A DNA stretch of 64,000 nt. It comes from Streptomyces pactum. GTDB taxonomy: Bacteria > Actinomycetota > Actinomycetes > Streptomycetales > Streptomycetaceae. The stretch covers positions 744,001 through 808,000 of the forward strand of contig NZ_JACYXC010000001.1 in NCBI RefSeq assembly GCF_016031615.1, written 5' to 3'. The notes under the pieces are model-generated. The model worked only from the letters and a program-made list of their open reading frames with translations. It was not told the DNA's origin and ran no database searches. Positions 53,906-62,373 of the stretch are shown here, piece after piece. The first letter of the stretch is position 1. Each line of letters begins with the position of its first letter. The translations under genes were made by a program, and so were the position numbers.

Positions 53906-55135
53906 TCAGCCGGTGGTCGCGGCGGCCTCGGCGCCGGTCAGCGCCTCCAGGGGGTCGTCCAGCACCGGCTGCCAGGCCAGCTCGGCCGCCCCCACCAGGC
54001 TGTTGTGGTCCAGCACGCACGGCATGATCGGCACCACGCCGCTCCGCCCCCACAGGCTCCGCTCGGTCACCCGGGCGCGCAGTCGCTCCGGATCGGCGCG
54101 GAGCAGGTCGCGGTGGAGCCCGCCGAGGATGATGCGGTCCGGATTGAGGATGTTCACCAGCCCGGCCAGCCCCAGCCCCAGCCGGTCGATCAGCTGGTGG
54201 GCGGCGGCCCGTACCGCCGGCTCGTGGTAGCTGTCCCGCAGCAGGGTGCGGGCCTGGTGCAGCAGTGACCCCTCCGGGCCCGGCACGTGTCCGGCCACGG
54301 TCAGGAAGGTGAGCGGGTCCGCCTCGATGTCCAGGCACCCCCGGTTGCCGCAGTGGCAGGACGGGCCGTCCGGGTTGACCGTCAGGTGTCCGACCTCCAG
54401 GGCGAGTCCGGAGCTGCCGGTGTGCAGCCTGCCGTCGAGCACCAGGGCGCCGCCGACCCCGCGGTGTCCGGTCGCGACGCACAGCAGGTGGCGCGCGCCA
54501 CGCCCGGCGCCGTGCCGGTGCTCGGCGAGCGCGGCGAGGTTGACGTCGTTCCCCGTGAACCCGGTGAACCCGATGCCGGCGGCGGCCAGGCTGCGGCTGA
54601 ACAGGGCGCCGACCGGGGCGCCCGCGGCCCAGGCCAGGTGCAGCGGGTTCAGCGCCGTGCCCTCCGGCTCGGCGACCGCGGACGGCACGGCCAGCCCGGC
54701 CCCGACGCAGCGGCGGCCGGTCTCCCGCAGCAGCCCGGCACCGGCCTCGACCACCGCGTCCAGCACCCGGGCCGGATCGGCGGGCACCGTCATACAGCCC
54801 GGCGCGGTCGCCACGATCCGGCCGCCGAGCCCCACCAGCGCGGCCCGGAACCCGTCCGCGTGGACCTGGGCGGCGAGCACCACCGGCCCGCCCGGTGCGA
54901 TGGCCAGCCGGTGCGAGGGGCGGCCCTGCCCACCGGTGGCCCCGCCCGGCCGGGGGTCCACCTGGATCAGGCCGAGCGCCTCCAGTTCCGCGGCGACCGC
55001 GCCGGCGGTCGCGCGGGTCACGCCGAGTTCGGCGGTGAGGACCGCCCGGGTGGGCGCCCGTCCGGTGTGTACGAGCGCCAGCGCCGGGCCGAGGGCGCTG
55101 CGGCCCCGCTCCAACCTTGTCCGTGTCTGGGTCAC
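53906..55135 (-). CDS. ROK-family transcriptional repressor
   Basis: Sugar-responsive regulator (409 aa). N-terminal winged helix (TRAVLTAELGVTRATAGAVA, AELEALGLI) joined to an actin-like ROK domain. The zinc motif reads CHCGNRGCLD, with Asp instead of the usual Glu, and the phosphate-binding segment is ATGHRGVGGALVLDGRLHTG. GNDVNLAALAEH contains the catalytic-Asp region of sugar kinases. GTG 55135 starts MTQTRTRLERG. No sugar transporter is adjacent, so the target is unknown. Confidence 0.9.
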   Translation of the reverse strand: MTQTRTRLERGRSALGPALALVHTGRAPTRAVLTAELGVTRATAGAVAAELEALGLIQVDPRPGGATGGQGRPSHRLAIAPGGPVVLAAQVHADGFRAALVGLGGRIVATAPGCMTVPADPARVLDAVVEAGAGLLRETGRRCVGAGLAVPSAVAEPEGTALNPLHLAWAAGAPVGALFSRSLAAAGIGFTGFTGNDVNLAALAEHRHGAGRGARHLLCVATGHRGVGGALVLDGRLHTGSSGLALEVGHLTVNPDGPSCHCGNRGCLDIEADPLTFLTVAGHVPGPEGSLLHQARTLLRDSYHEPAVRAAAHQLIDRLGLGLAGLVNILNPDRIILGGLHRDLLRADPERLRARVTERSLWGRSGVVPIMPCVLDHNSLVGAAELAWQPVLDDPLEALTGAEAAATTG

Positions 55136-55405
55136 GGTCCCATTCTCACGTGGGGCGCAGCCCCGGCAAAAAAGCGCCACCACCGGCCGCCGGGGGCCGG
55201 AACCGATCCCTTACCCGCCGGTATCCCATCCACCCCGACGGCCCCGCGGCCGGTGACCGGGTTGTCCCGGCACGTGCCGGCGGCCGGGGTCGTACGGCCC
55301 GGGGCGGGCCGTACGCGGGAGGGGCGGTGGCGGGCCCGCCTGCCGGCGGCCGTCGGCCCGGCGGCACTGCCGGTACCGGGCGCCGCGAGCCGCTGCTCCC
55401 CCGCG

Positions 55406-55864
55406 TCACACGGCGGTACGTCCGGCGCCGGACCGGCGGCCGAGCAGGGCGCCCAGGGCGATCATGCCGAGGCCGAGCAGCAGGTGGAGCCAGTTGTCGG
55501 CGGTGTTCACCGGCACGAAGTTCGCGTCGCTGTCATGGTCGATGACCAGGCCGTACAGCCACAGCACCAGGTAGACGGCGCCTCCGGCCAGGAGGTACAG
55601 CCGCGCCTGTGCGGCGGTCCGGGACAGCGCCAGTCCGGCGACGCCGAAGGCGAGGTGGACGAGGTTGTGCAGGATCGACACCTGGAAGAGGCCGAGCAGT
55701 TCGGCGTCGGAGTGGTGGGCGGCGAACTCCATGGTGTCGTAGTGCGTGGTGACGCCGGGGACGAAACCGAGGACACCGACCAGCAGGAAGACCGCTCCGA
55801 CGGCCAGGGCGGCCTGCTGGACCGGTGTCCGGGCGGTGCGCGAGGGACGGGCGTGGGTGGCCAT
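55406..55864 (-). CDS. DUF4383 membrane protein
   Basis: Four-helix membrane protein (152 aa): ALAVGAVFLLVGVLGFVPGV, LLGLFQVSILHNLVHLAFGV, LYLLAGGAVYLVLWLYGLVI, WLHLLLGLGMIALGALLGRR. The HNLVH and NTADNWLHLLLG segments are the DUF4383 signatures. ATG 55864 has GGGAG 6 bases upstream. Unknown function; often found with stress genes. Confidence 0.92.
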   Translation of the reverse strand: MATHARPSRTARTPVQQAALAVGAVFLLVGVLGFVPGVTTHYDTMEFAAHHSDAELLGLFQVSILHNLVHLAFGVAGLALSRTAAQARLYLLAGGAVYLVLWLYGLVIDHDSDANFVPVNTADNWLHLLLGLGMIALGALLGRRSGAGRTAV

Positions 55865-56528
55865 GGGCACTCCCTATTTCCATCATCAGGAAGGCGGGCC
55901 CGGCTGTCCGGTCCGCCACAGCTGTGTCCGGGTGCCCCCGAACGTCGCAGGCATGTCGGACCGCCCCTCCGGGGTGCCGGTCGTGGCGCTGAGCCACGGC
56001 AGAGGCACACCCGGTCCGTCCCGGACCCCTGACGACGTGCGGTGCGTCACGGAGCGGGAGGGTTCCCGCGGCCGGGGGATCTGCGCTTCGACCGGGCCCT
56101 GCCGTTCGCCCGGGGCCCGCCGGGGGCCACCAGCCGTCCGGTCGGCGCCGGCACCGCACGCCGGCACCGCACGCCGCGCACCACACGCACGTCGGAGGCC
56201 GGCGGTGCCCCGTCCGGTCCGCCGGGCCCACTGCACCGAGGCTGCCCGGTTCCGCGCCCTGCCCGGTCGCCGGGCTGTGCGGTGCCGCGTCACGGGGCCC
56301 GGTCGACCCTCCGGGGCCGCCACCGCCGCCCGTGTCCTGGCCGGCGCCCCCCTCGTCAGCCCCTCCGGGCGCGGACGGCAGCCGGCGTCCCCCGCGTCGT
56401 CGGCCCCGCGGGCGCGGGACGGGGGCCGGCGGGCAGGGCCCCGGCGCGGGGCGGCCGGTAGATTGGAGGCGCGCGTCGGCGGGGAGACGTACGCCGGCGC
56501 GCCCGCGCCGGAAGGGACGAGTGAGGCC
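55865..56528. other. Gene-free stretch
   Basis: 664 bases between divergent DUF4383 and the small 80-aa frame. One forward frame beginning MSDRPSGVPVVALSHGRGTP (about 55952) has no ribosome binding site and turns into Arg/Pro-rich sequence, so I do not call it. TAGATT at about 56459 could be a -10 element for the rightward genes. Confidence 0.45.
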
Positions 56529-56771
56529 ATGGCGACCCGGGACCGGGTGGAGCGTGACGCGCCCACGGCGAGGATCGCCCGCGCGGCCGTGGCCTGTGCC
56601 GTGCCGGCCGGAGCGTCCCTCGTGGTGGCCGCCGCGCCGGCCCTCTGCGGTGACCTCGGCGCGACCCGGTCCGCCACCCGGGTGACGGCCCGGTCGCTCG
56701 CCGTGGCCGCCCGGTTCCGCTCCCGGATGGCGCGGGCGGCGAGCGGGTTCCCCGGAAGGTGGCGCCGATGA
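56529..56771 (+). CDS. Possible 80-aa protein coupled to DUF2797
   Basis: MATRDRVERDAPTARIARAA, then one hydrophobic stretch (VACAVPAGASLVVAAAPALC) and a basic tail ending SGFPGRWRR. GTGAGG lies just before ATG 56529 and the TGA overlaps the DUF2797 ATG (ATGA). The coupling is the main evidence that it is real. No family recognised; it may be a leader frame only. Confidence 0.4.
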   Translation: MATRDRVERDAPTARIARAAVACAVPAGASLVVAAAPALCGDLGATRSATRVTARSLAVAARFRSRMARAASGFPGRWRR

Positions 56772-57664
56772 CCGGCTGGTGCTGCGACGGGCTGCGCTGG
56801 TCCGCCGGGGGCGCCGGGCTGGTGTGGCGTCACCCCGGACACGGCGAGCGCGTCTCCCCGCTGAGCCCGGGACGTCCCGTGGCGTTCCGCACCGGCGCGC
56901 GCCGGGGGTGTACGGGGGTGCGGCGGGGCGCTCGGCACACGCCGTGCCCCACGGACGCGGAGGTGCCCGCCGCCGCGGTCGCCGCCCGCTGCCCGGAGTG
57001 CGCCCGGCTGGACCGGAGTTACTCGGTGGCCGCCGACACCCGCGCCGACGATCCGCGCCCCTACGACGTCTACCTGGCCTGGTTCGCTCCCGGCCTGATC
57101 AAGGTGGGCATCACCGCCACCGAACGGGAGGGGGCCCGGCTGCGGGAGCAGGGGGCGCTGTCCTTCACCCTGCTGGGGCGCGGGCCGCTGATGGCCGCCC
57201 GGAGGGCGGAGGCGGTGCTCGGCACGGCGCTCGGGGTGCCGGACCGGTTCCCGTACGCGGCCCGCCGGGCCGCCCGCCACGCTCCGCCGGGCCCGTCGGA
57301 GCGCGCCGCCGAACTTCTCGCGCTGCACGCCCGGGCGTGCGCGCTGCGCACGCTGCCCGAGTCGCTGACACCGCTGCCCGCCGAACCGGTCCACCACGAC
57401 GCGGTGTTCGGCCTGGACCGGCTGCGGGAGGCCGCCCCGGCCGCCGGCGTCCTGCGGCTCGCGCCCGGCCGCACGGTGGCGGGCACGGTGGTGGCGGTGG
57501 CCGGCCCGGATGTGTATCTGGCCGGGGCCGGCGGGCGGACCGTACTGCTGGACGTCCGGCAGCTGCCCGGCTGGCCGCTGTCGGCCGCGGACCCCACCGC
57601 CGCGACGACCGCCGAGGTCGTCCCGCCGCCCACGGCCGAGCCGGAGACCGCCGCCCTGTTCTGA
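56768..57664 (+). CDS. DUF2797 protein with GIY-YIG-like region
   Basis: A 298-aa protein. The N-terminal third has a Cys pair (ARCPECARLDRS), and the core YDVYLAWFAPGLIKVGITAT followed by RLREQGALSFTLLGRGPLMA is the DUF2797 signature, which recalls GIY-YIG nucleases (YLAWF...KVGIT). ATG 56768 overlaps the preceding small frame by 4 bases. Nuclease activity is not demonstrated for the family. Confidence 0.85.
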   Translation: MTGWCCDGLRWSAGGAGLVWRHPGHGERVSPLSPGRPVAFRTGARRGCTGVRRGARHTPCPTDAEVPAAAVAARCPECARLDRSYSVAADTRADDPRPYDVYLAWFAPGLIKVGITATEREGARLREQGALSFTLLGRGPLMAARRAEAVLGTALGVPDRFPYAARRAARHAPPGPSERAAELLALHARACALRTLPESLTPLPAEPVHHDAVFGLDRLREAAPAAGVLRLAPGRTVAGTVVAVAGPDVYLAGAGGRTVLLDVRQLPGWPLSAADPTAATTAEVVPPPTAEPETAALF

Positions 57665-57755
57665 CCCCCGGCCGCCTGTCCCGTACCTCCGGCCGTGCCA
57701 CGGCGGGCCCCGCCCGTCCCGCCGGAGACCGGCGCCCTCATTTGCGACCCCGGTC

Positions 57756-57825
57756 GCGGACCCCGGCCGTTCCGACGGCGGACCTCCACCGTCCCGACGC
57801 GGACCCCGGCCGTTCCGACGGCGGA
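57756..57825. repeat. 27-bp exact direct repeat in an intergenic stretch
   Basis: 57756-57782 and 57799-57825 are identical over 27 bases (beginning GCGGACCCCGGCCGTTCC), separated by 16 bases that themselves resemble the unit. They lie in the 351-base gap between convergent DUF2797 and response-regulator genes, where no gene is seen. Confidence 0.85.
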
Positions 57826-58015
57826 TCGGTGACGCCGGCGCCGCACGCCCCCGGCCCCCCACGCCCCCAGCCCCCGTGACAGGCCGACCCGCCGTACCCG
57901 GGTGTCCGGCACCGGCCGGGCGCCCCGGCGCTACGCCGGGCGGCGGACGGTGGCGCCCGGTACGGCGGGCGGCGGGGGCCGGAAGTGGCGCCGGGCACGG
58001 CGGGCGCCGGGTGGG

Positions 58016-58702
58016 TCAGCCGAGCCAGCCGGGCCGGACCAGGCCCGTCTCGTAGGCGAGGACGACGAGTTGGGCACGGTCGCGCGCGCCCAGTTTCACC
58101 ATGGTGCGGCTCACATGGGTCTTCGCGGTGAGCGGGCTCACCACCAGGCGGCGGGCGATCTCCTCGTTGGTCAGCCCGATGCCGACCAGGGCCATCACCT
58201 CCCGCTCCCGTTCGGTGAGCCGGGCCAGCCGGTCGCCGCCCGCCGGCTGCTTGGAGCGGGCGGCGAACTCGGCGATCAGACGGCGGGTGACGCTCGGCGA
58301 CAGCAGGGCGTCGCCGCCCACCACGGCCCGTACCGCGCGCAGCAGTTCGTCCGGTTCGGTGTCCTTGACCAGGAACCCGGAGGCGCCCGAGCGGATCGCC
58401 TCGAAGACGTACTCGTCGAGTTCGAAGGTGGTGAGCATCACCACCTTCACCCGGTCGAGTTCCGGGGCGCCGGTGATCCGGCGGGTGGCCGCCAGCCCGT
58501 CGAGCACCGGCATCCGGATGTCCATCAGCACCACGTCCGGGCGGAGGGAGGCGACCTGGGCCACGGCCGCCTCACCGTCGGCCGCCTCACCGACCACCGA
58601 GATGTCCGGCTGGGCATCGAGCAGGGCGCGGAACCCCGCGCGCACCAGCACCTGGTCGTCGGCGAGGAGTACCCGGATCGCCCCGCCTGCGTCGTCGGTC
58701 AC
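58016..58702 (-). CDS. NarL/LuxR-type response regulator
   Basis: DNA-binding response regulator (228 aa). The receiver domain has the acidic pocket DDQ, the phospho-acceptor Asp in VVLMDIRMP (about residue 62), and KDTEPDELL. The C-terminal LuxR helix-turn-helix reads LTEREREVMALVGIGLTNEE and VSPLTAKTHVSRTMVKLGAR. GTG 58702 has GGGAG 6 bases upstream and overlaps a TGA in one frame of the kinase region (GTGA). Partner of the adjacent histidine kinase; regulon unknown. Confidence 0.93.
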   Translation of the reverse strand: MTDDAGGAIRVLLADDQVLVRAGFRALLDAQPDISVVGEAADGEAAVAQVASLRPDVVLMDIRMPVLDGLAATRRITGAPELDRVKVVMLTTFELDEYVFEAIRSGASGFLVKDTEPDELLRAVRAVVGGDALLSPSVTRRLIAEFAARSKQPAGGDRLARLTEREREVMALVGIGLTNEEIARRLVVSPLTAKTHVSRTMVKLGARDRAQLVVLAYETGLVRPGWLG

Positions 58703-60317
58703 GGATGCTCCCTCTTCCACGTCCACCGTTGTCGTTCCTCGTCCCGGTCACCGGCCGTACCGTCACGGGCTGCACGGCCACCGGCCGCACGGTCACCGGT
58801 CTCCCGCTCCCCCGCGCCCGGACCGCCGTGTTCCGGACCGCTCGCCGAGGGCGCGCGGCCCCGGGACCTCGCCACCGCGTCGCCCGTTCCCGCGCCCGCC
58901 GCCTTGGCCGCCCCCGCCCGGCCGCGCGGACCCGCCGGAGGCCGGGGGCTCGCCCGGGCCGGGGGTCGCGTCCGGTTCCGGGGCGGTCCCGGGTGACCGG
59001 CAGCCGGGCCCGGACCCGGAATCCGCCGTCCGGCCGCGGGCCGGCCCGCACCGTACCGCCGAGCGCGGCGGCCCGTTCGCGCATCCCGACCAGGCCGTTG
59101 CCCCCGCCGGTGGTGGCGCCGGTCGCCGGGCCGTCGTCGTCGACGGTGATCTCCAGGCCCCCGGCGGCGTACCGCAGCCGCACCCGCGCGGCCCGGGAAC
59201 CGGAGTGGCGGACGATGTTGGTGAGGGCCTCCTGCACGATACGGAAGGCGGCCAGGTCCGCGCCCGGCGGCAGCGCGGTGCGGGTGCCCTCCACCGCGAT
59301 GTCCACGGCCAGCCCGGCGCCCGCGGCCTGTTCGGCCAGTTCGTCCAGCCGGGCCAGCCCGGGCGCGGGCGCGCGCGGCGCGGCGCCCGGCGTCCGGAGC
59401 ATGCCGAGGACCTGGCGCACCTCGCCCAGCGCCTCCTTGCTCGCCGCCTTGATGGTGGTCAGCGCCGCCCGGGCCTGCTCCGGGTCCTGGTCGAGCAGCG
59501 CCAGTCCCACCCCCGCCTGGACGTTGATCACGGAGATGCTGTGGGCCAGGACGTCGTGCAGCTCCCGGGCGATCCGCAGCCGCTCCTCGTCCGCCCGGCG
59601 GCGCTCGGCCTCGGCGCGCTCCGCTCGCTCCCGGGCCCACTGCTCCCGGCGGGCGCGGAGGAGTTCGGCGGCGGCCGGGACCGCCACCGCCCAGGCCCCC
59701 ACGGCCAGTTCCTGGGTCCAGGGGGCGGCGCCGTCCCCCGGCGGTGGCAGCCACCGGTGGAGCCAGTGCCCGATCAGCAGGTGTCCGGCCCACACCGTGC
59801 CGATGGCGGCCCAGGCCGCGTGGCGGTGCCCGGCGGCGACCGCGGCGAAGCAGGCGACGACGAAGGCGAGGATCACCGGCCCGTAGGGGAATCCCGCGCC
59901 CAGGTACACCAGCAGTCCGGCGGCGGTGCCGGCCACGGTGAGCACCGGGTGCCGGTACCGCAGGACGGTCAGCGCCGGGAGGAGCACGAGCAGCACCGCG
60001 GCGAGCGGGTCCAGTGCCTCGCGGTCGGGCTGGCCCTGCGCCGCGAAACGGCTGCCGACCACGGTGATCGCGGTCAGCGCCAGGGTGCTCCGCCAGGGCA
60101 GCCCGGTCACCTCGCCGCCCCCGGCACCCGGCCCGTCCCCACCGCACGGTCCGCCCCCGGCCTCCGGGCCGCCGCCCGGCCGGCCGCCGCTGTCCAACCC
60201 GCGCCCGCCGGGGCCCTCCGCGCCGTCCGACCGGCGGGTGACCCACCGCTCGGGCCCGGGGAGCGTCCACCGCCGCCCCGGTCCGCCGCGCCGCCACCGT
60301 GCCCGTACCCGCTCCAT
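58587..60317 (-). CDS. DesK/NarX-type histidine kinase with abnormally long C-terminal frame
   Basis: Membrane sensor kinase. A disordered Gly-rich N-terminus (1-70), four to five membrane helices (about 75-205), the HisKA_3 dimerisation helix with the phospho-acceptor in RIARELHDVLAHSISVINVQ, and HATPase motifs ALTNIVRHSGSRA, VDDDGPATG and GNGLVGMRERAAALGG. The kinase normally ends soon after GGFRVRARLPVTRD, but this frame continues about 130 Arg-rich codons and overlaps the response regulator by 116 bases. A shift near 58960-59000 would instead end at 58699 with a GTGA coupling. Given as the open frame; the true 3' end is uncertain. Confidence 0.8.
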   Translation of the reverse strand: MERVRARWRRGGPGRRWTLPGPERWVTRRSDGAEGPGGRGLDSGGRPGGGPEAGGGPCGGDGPGAGGGEVTGLPWRSTLALTAITVVGSRFAAQGQPDREALDPLAAVLLVLLPALTVLRYRHPVLTVAGTAAGLLVYLGAGFPYGPVILAFVVACFAAVAAGHRHAAWAAIGTVWAGHLLIGHWLHRWLPPPGDGAAPWTQELAVGAWAVAVPAAAELLRARREQWARERAERAEAERRRADEERLRIARELHDVLAHSISVINVQAGVGLALLDQDPEQARAALTTIKAASKEALGEVRQVLGMLRTPGAAPRAPAPGLARLDELAEQAAGAGLAVDIAVEGTRTALPPGADLAAFRIVQEALTNIVRHSGSRAARVRLRYAAGGLEITVDDDGPATGATTGGGNGLVGMRERAAALGGTVRAGPRPDGGFRVRARLPVTRDRPGTGRDPRPGRAPGLRRVRAAGRGRPRRRARERATRWRGPGAARPRRAVRNTAVRARGSGRPVTVRPVAVQPVTVRPVTGTRNDNGGRGRGSIRDRRRRRGDPGTPRRRPGAGARGVPRPARCPAGHLGGR

Positions 60318-60376
60318 GGCGGCCACGCTAGACCGGGCCGGGGTCCGGCGGCGTCCGCCGGCCGCGGGCATCCGGG

Positions 60377-61114
60377 CTACTCCCCGGGGAGTACGGCCCC
60401 CGCCTGCCGCGGCGGGGCGTCCGCCAGCCCGGCGCCGCGCGCCAGGTCCGCCACGGCGCGGGTGAAGAACTCCTCCCGCGCCCCCACGATGCCGTGGAAA
60501 TGACCGAACACCTCGAAGCTCACCAGGCCGAAGAGCTGTGCCCAGGCGGCGACGAGCCGGGCCAGGACCGCGGCCGGCAGCTCGACGCCGAGTTCTCCGG
60601 CGAGGTGGCGGGCGTCGGCCAGCAGCGGTTCGGGCACCTCCCCGGCCGCCGGTTCCCGCAGCGCTCCGGCGGCACGGGCCGCGCGGACCACCTCGATGAG
60701 GGCCAGCGCGACCCGGCCGGCCGGGAGGTTGGTGTCCTGGGGTGCCGAGTAACCGGGCACCGGCGAGCCGTAGATGAGGGCGTACTCGTGCGGATGGGCC
60801 AGCGCCCAGGCCCGTACCGCCGTGCACACCGCGGTCCAGCGGCCGGCCGGGGCCTCCCCCTCGGAGGTGGCGAGGGCGGTCTCCGCGGCGGCGCCGATCG
60901 CGTCGTAGGCGTCGACGATCAGGGCGGTCAGCAGCTCGTCCCGGCTGCGGTAGTAGCGGTACAGCGCCGAGGAGACCATGCCCAGCTCCCGGGCGACGGC
61001 GCGCAGGGACAGCTCGCCCGCGCCGCGCTCGGCGAGCTGTCTGCGGGCCTCTTCCTTGATGGCCGCGGTGACCTCGGTACGGGCCCGTTCCCTGGCCCCT
61101 CGGATGGCACTCAT
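60377..61114 (-). CDS. TetR-family repressor with TetR_C_13-like domain
   Basis: Repressor of 245 aa. Helix-turn-helix at residues 15-65 (AIKEEARRQLAERGAGELSL, RAVARELGMVSSALYRYYRS) and a long ligand domain containing HEYALIYGSPVPGYSAPQDT, typical of a large actinobacterial TetR group. ATG 61114. Divergent from a deazaflavin-dependent reductase gene; two identical-type operators lie between the genes. Confidence 0.93.
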   Translation of the reverse strand: MSAIRGARERARTEVTAAIKEEARRQLAERGAGELSLRAVARELGMVSSALYRYYRSRDELLTALIVDAYDAIGAAAETALATSEGEAPAGRWTAVCTAVRAWALAHPHEYALIYGSPVPGYSAPQDTNLPAGRVALALIEVVRAARAAGALREPAAGEVPEPLLADARHLAGELGVELPAAVLARLVAAWAQLFGLVSFEVFGHFHGIVGAREEFFTRAVADLARGAGLADAPPRQAGAVLPGE

Positions 61115-61155
61115 GACGCCCAGTCTGCCATGAACGAGAGCGGCGGACGGAAACG

Positions 61156-61220
61156 AGAGCAGTGCTCTTGCCCTGCGAAGGAAAAGCGTGCACACTGATC
61201 TCAAGCGAGAGCACTGCTCT
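61156..61220. promoter_or_regulatory. Two AGAGCA-N-TGCTCT operators between TetR and the reductase gene
   Basis: AGAGCA-G-TGCTCT (61156-61168) and AGAGCA-C-TGCTCT (61208-61220), both preceded by CG, with centres 52 bp apart (about five helical turns). One is nearer the TetR gene, the other nearer the reductase gene, so the regulator can control both directions. Confidence 0.8.
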
Positions 61221-61299
61221 GACAGTGCGATCCGGAGTCGTCCCCGGGCGGGACGGCACCGGCGCACCACGACGATCCGCCCCAGGCGAGGAGAATCAG

Positions 61300-61761
61300 A
61301 TGACCCGGCACACCGCGTACTACGTGAAGTCCGGCCGGATGGAGACCGCCCTGGTCCACCGGCCCATCGCCTGGCTGGTCCGGCGCGGGATCACCCTCAA
61401 CGGCAAGAGCGAGCTGGCCGTCCGCGGCCGTACCAGCGGGGAGTGGCGGACGGTGCCGGTGAACCCGCTCCCCCTGGGCGGGCACCGGTACCTGGTCGCC
61501 CCGCGCGGCACCACCCAGTGGGTGCGGAACCTGCGGGCGGCCGGCGGCGGCGAGCTGCGGGTGGGCCGGCGCGCCGAGCCGTTCACCGCCGTGGAGATCA
61601 CCGACGAGGAGAAGCCGGCCGTGCTCCACGCCTACCTCGACCGCTGGGGCCGGGAGGTCGGGCGGTTCTTCGACGGGGTGGGCGCCGGTTCGCCGCCGGA
61701 GGAGCTGCGGCGGATCGCGCCCCGGCACCCGGTCTTCCGGATCGCCCCGGTCCCGGCGTGA
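61300..61761 (+). CDS. Deazaflavin (F420)-dependent nitroreductase-family protein
   Basis: Small split-barrel reductase of the Ddn/FDOR-B type (153 aa). Characteristic segments: VHRPIAWLVRRGITLNGKSE, RGRTSGEWRTVPVNPL, RYLVAPRGTTQWVRNLRAAG and the C-terminal HPVFRI. Probably uses F420H2 to reduce quinones, nitro compounds or enones. ATG 61300 has AGGAG upstream. Under likely control of the divergent TetR, which suggests induction by a xenobiotic or lipid. Confidence 0.92.
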   Translation: MTRHTAYYVKSGRMETALVHRPIAWLVRRGITLNGKSELAVRGRTSGEWRTVPVNPLPLGGHRYLVAPRGTTQWVRNLRAAGGGELRVGRRAEPFTAVEITDEEKPAVLHAYLDRWGREVGRFFDGVGAGSPPEELRRIAPRHPVFRIAPVPA

Positions 61762-61891
61762 GGCCCGGTGACGCCCCGGTGCCGCCGGGGCGTGGCCCGA
61801 AGGCGCCCGCACCCGGCGGGTGCACGGGGCGCTGCGGAGGGGTCCGGCACCGGGGTCCCGCGCCCCGGACGACGGCCGCGGGCCTTGCCGT

Positions 61892-62156
61892 ACGCTCGTC
61901 GTCCCCGCAGGACGGTCGTCGTCCCGGCAGGACGCTCGCCCCCATGGGAGACGGTCGCGCCCACGCAGGACGCTCGCCGCCCACGGGAGACGGTCGCGCC
62001 CGGGGCGCGGGGGCCGCCCCGCCAGGCGCTTCCGGCGGGCCCGGACTCGCCCGTCACCCGCCCCCGGCGGCGGGACCGTACAAACCGCCCGCCCCCGCCG
62101 GGCCGTACGGACGAACCAGCACCGGACCGGACCCGCGGCACCGGACCGGACCCGCG
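61892..62156. repeat. Periodic heptamer array and a 19-bp tandem repeat
   Basis: ACGSTCG occurs six times at 61892, 61912, 61932, 61951, 61970 and 61990, alternating C and G, with a 19-20 bp period (about two helical turns); the last four form two copies of a 38-39 bp unit. Further on, GCACCGGACCGGACCCGCG is repeated exactly (62119-62137, 62138-62156). The whole 61762-62373 stretch has no convincing gene. Confidence 0.7.
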
Positions 62157-62373
62157 GCGCCGGATGCCCCCGCGGCCCCGCTGATCCCGCAGCCCCACAA
62201 GCCCGCGGCACCCCGAACCCCGCGGCGCCGTGAGCACCCCGGCGCGGCGCGGAAGAGCCCCCGGCCCGCCGGGGCCACCGTGCGGGGGCGGCCCCGGCCC
62301 GGCGCGAAGGCGCCCCGGGGCGTCGAAGGCTCCGGGGCGCACGCCCGTGGGGGACCCGCCGGCCCGGCGGGGG

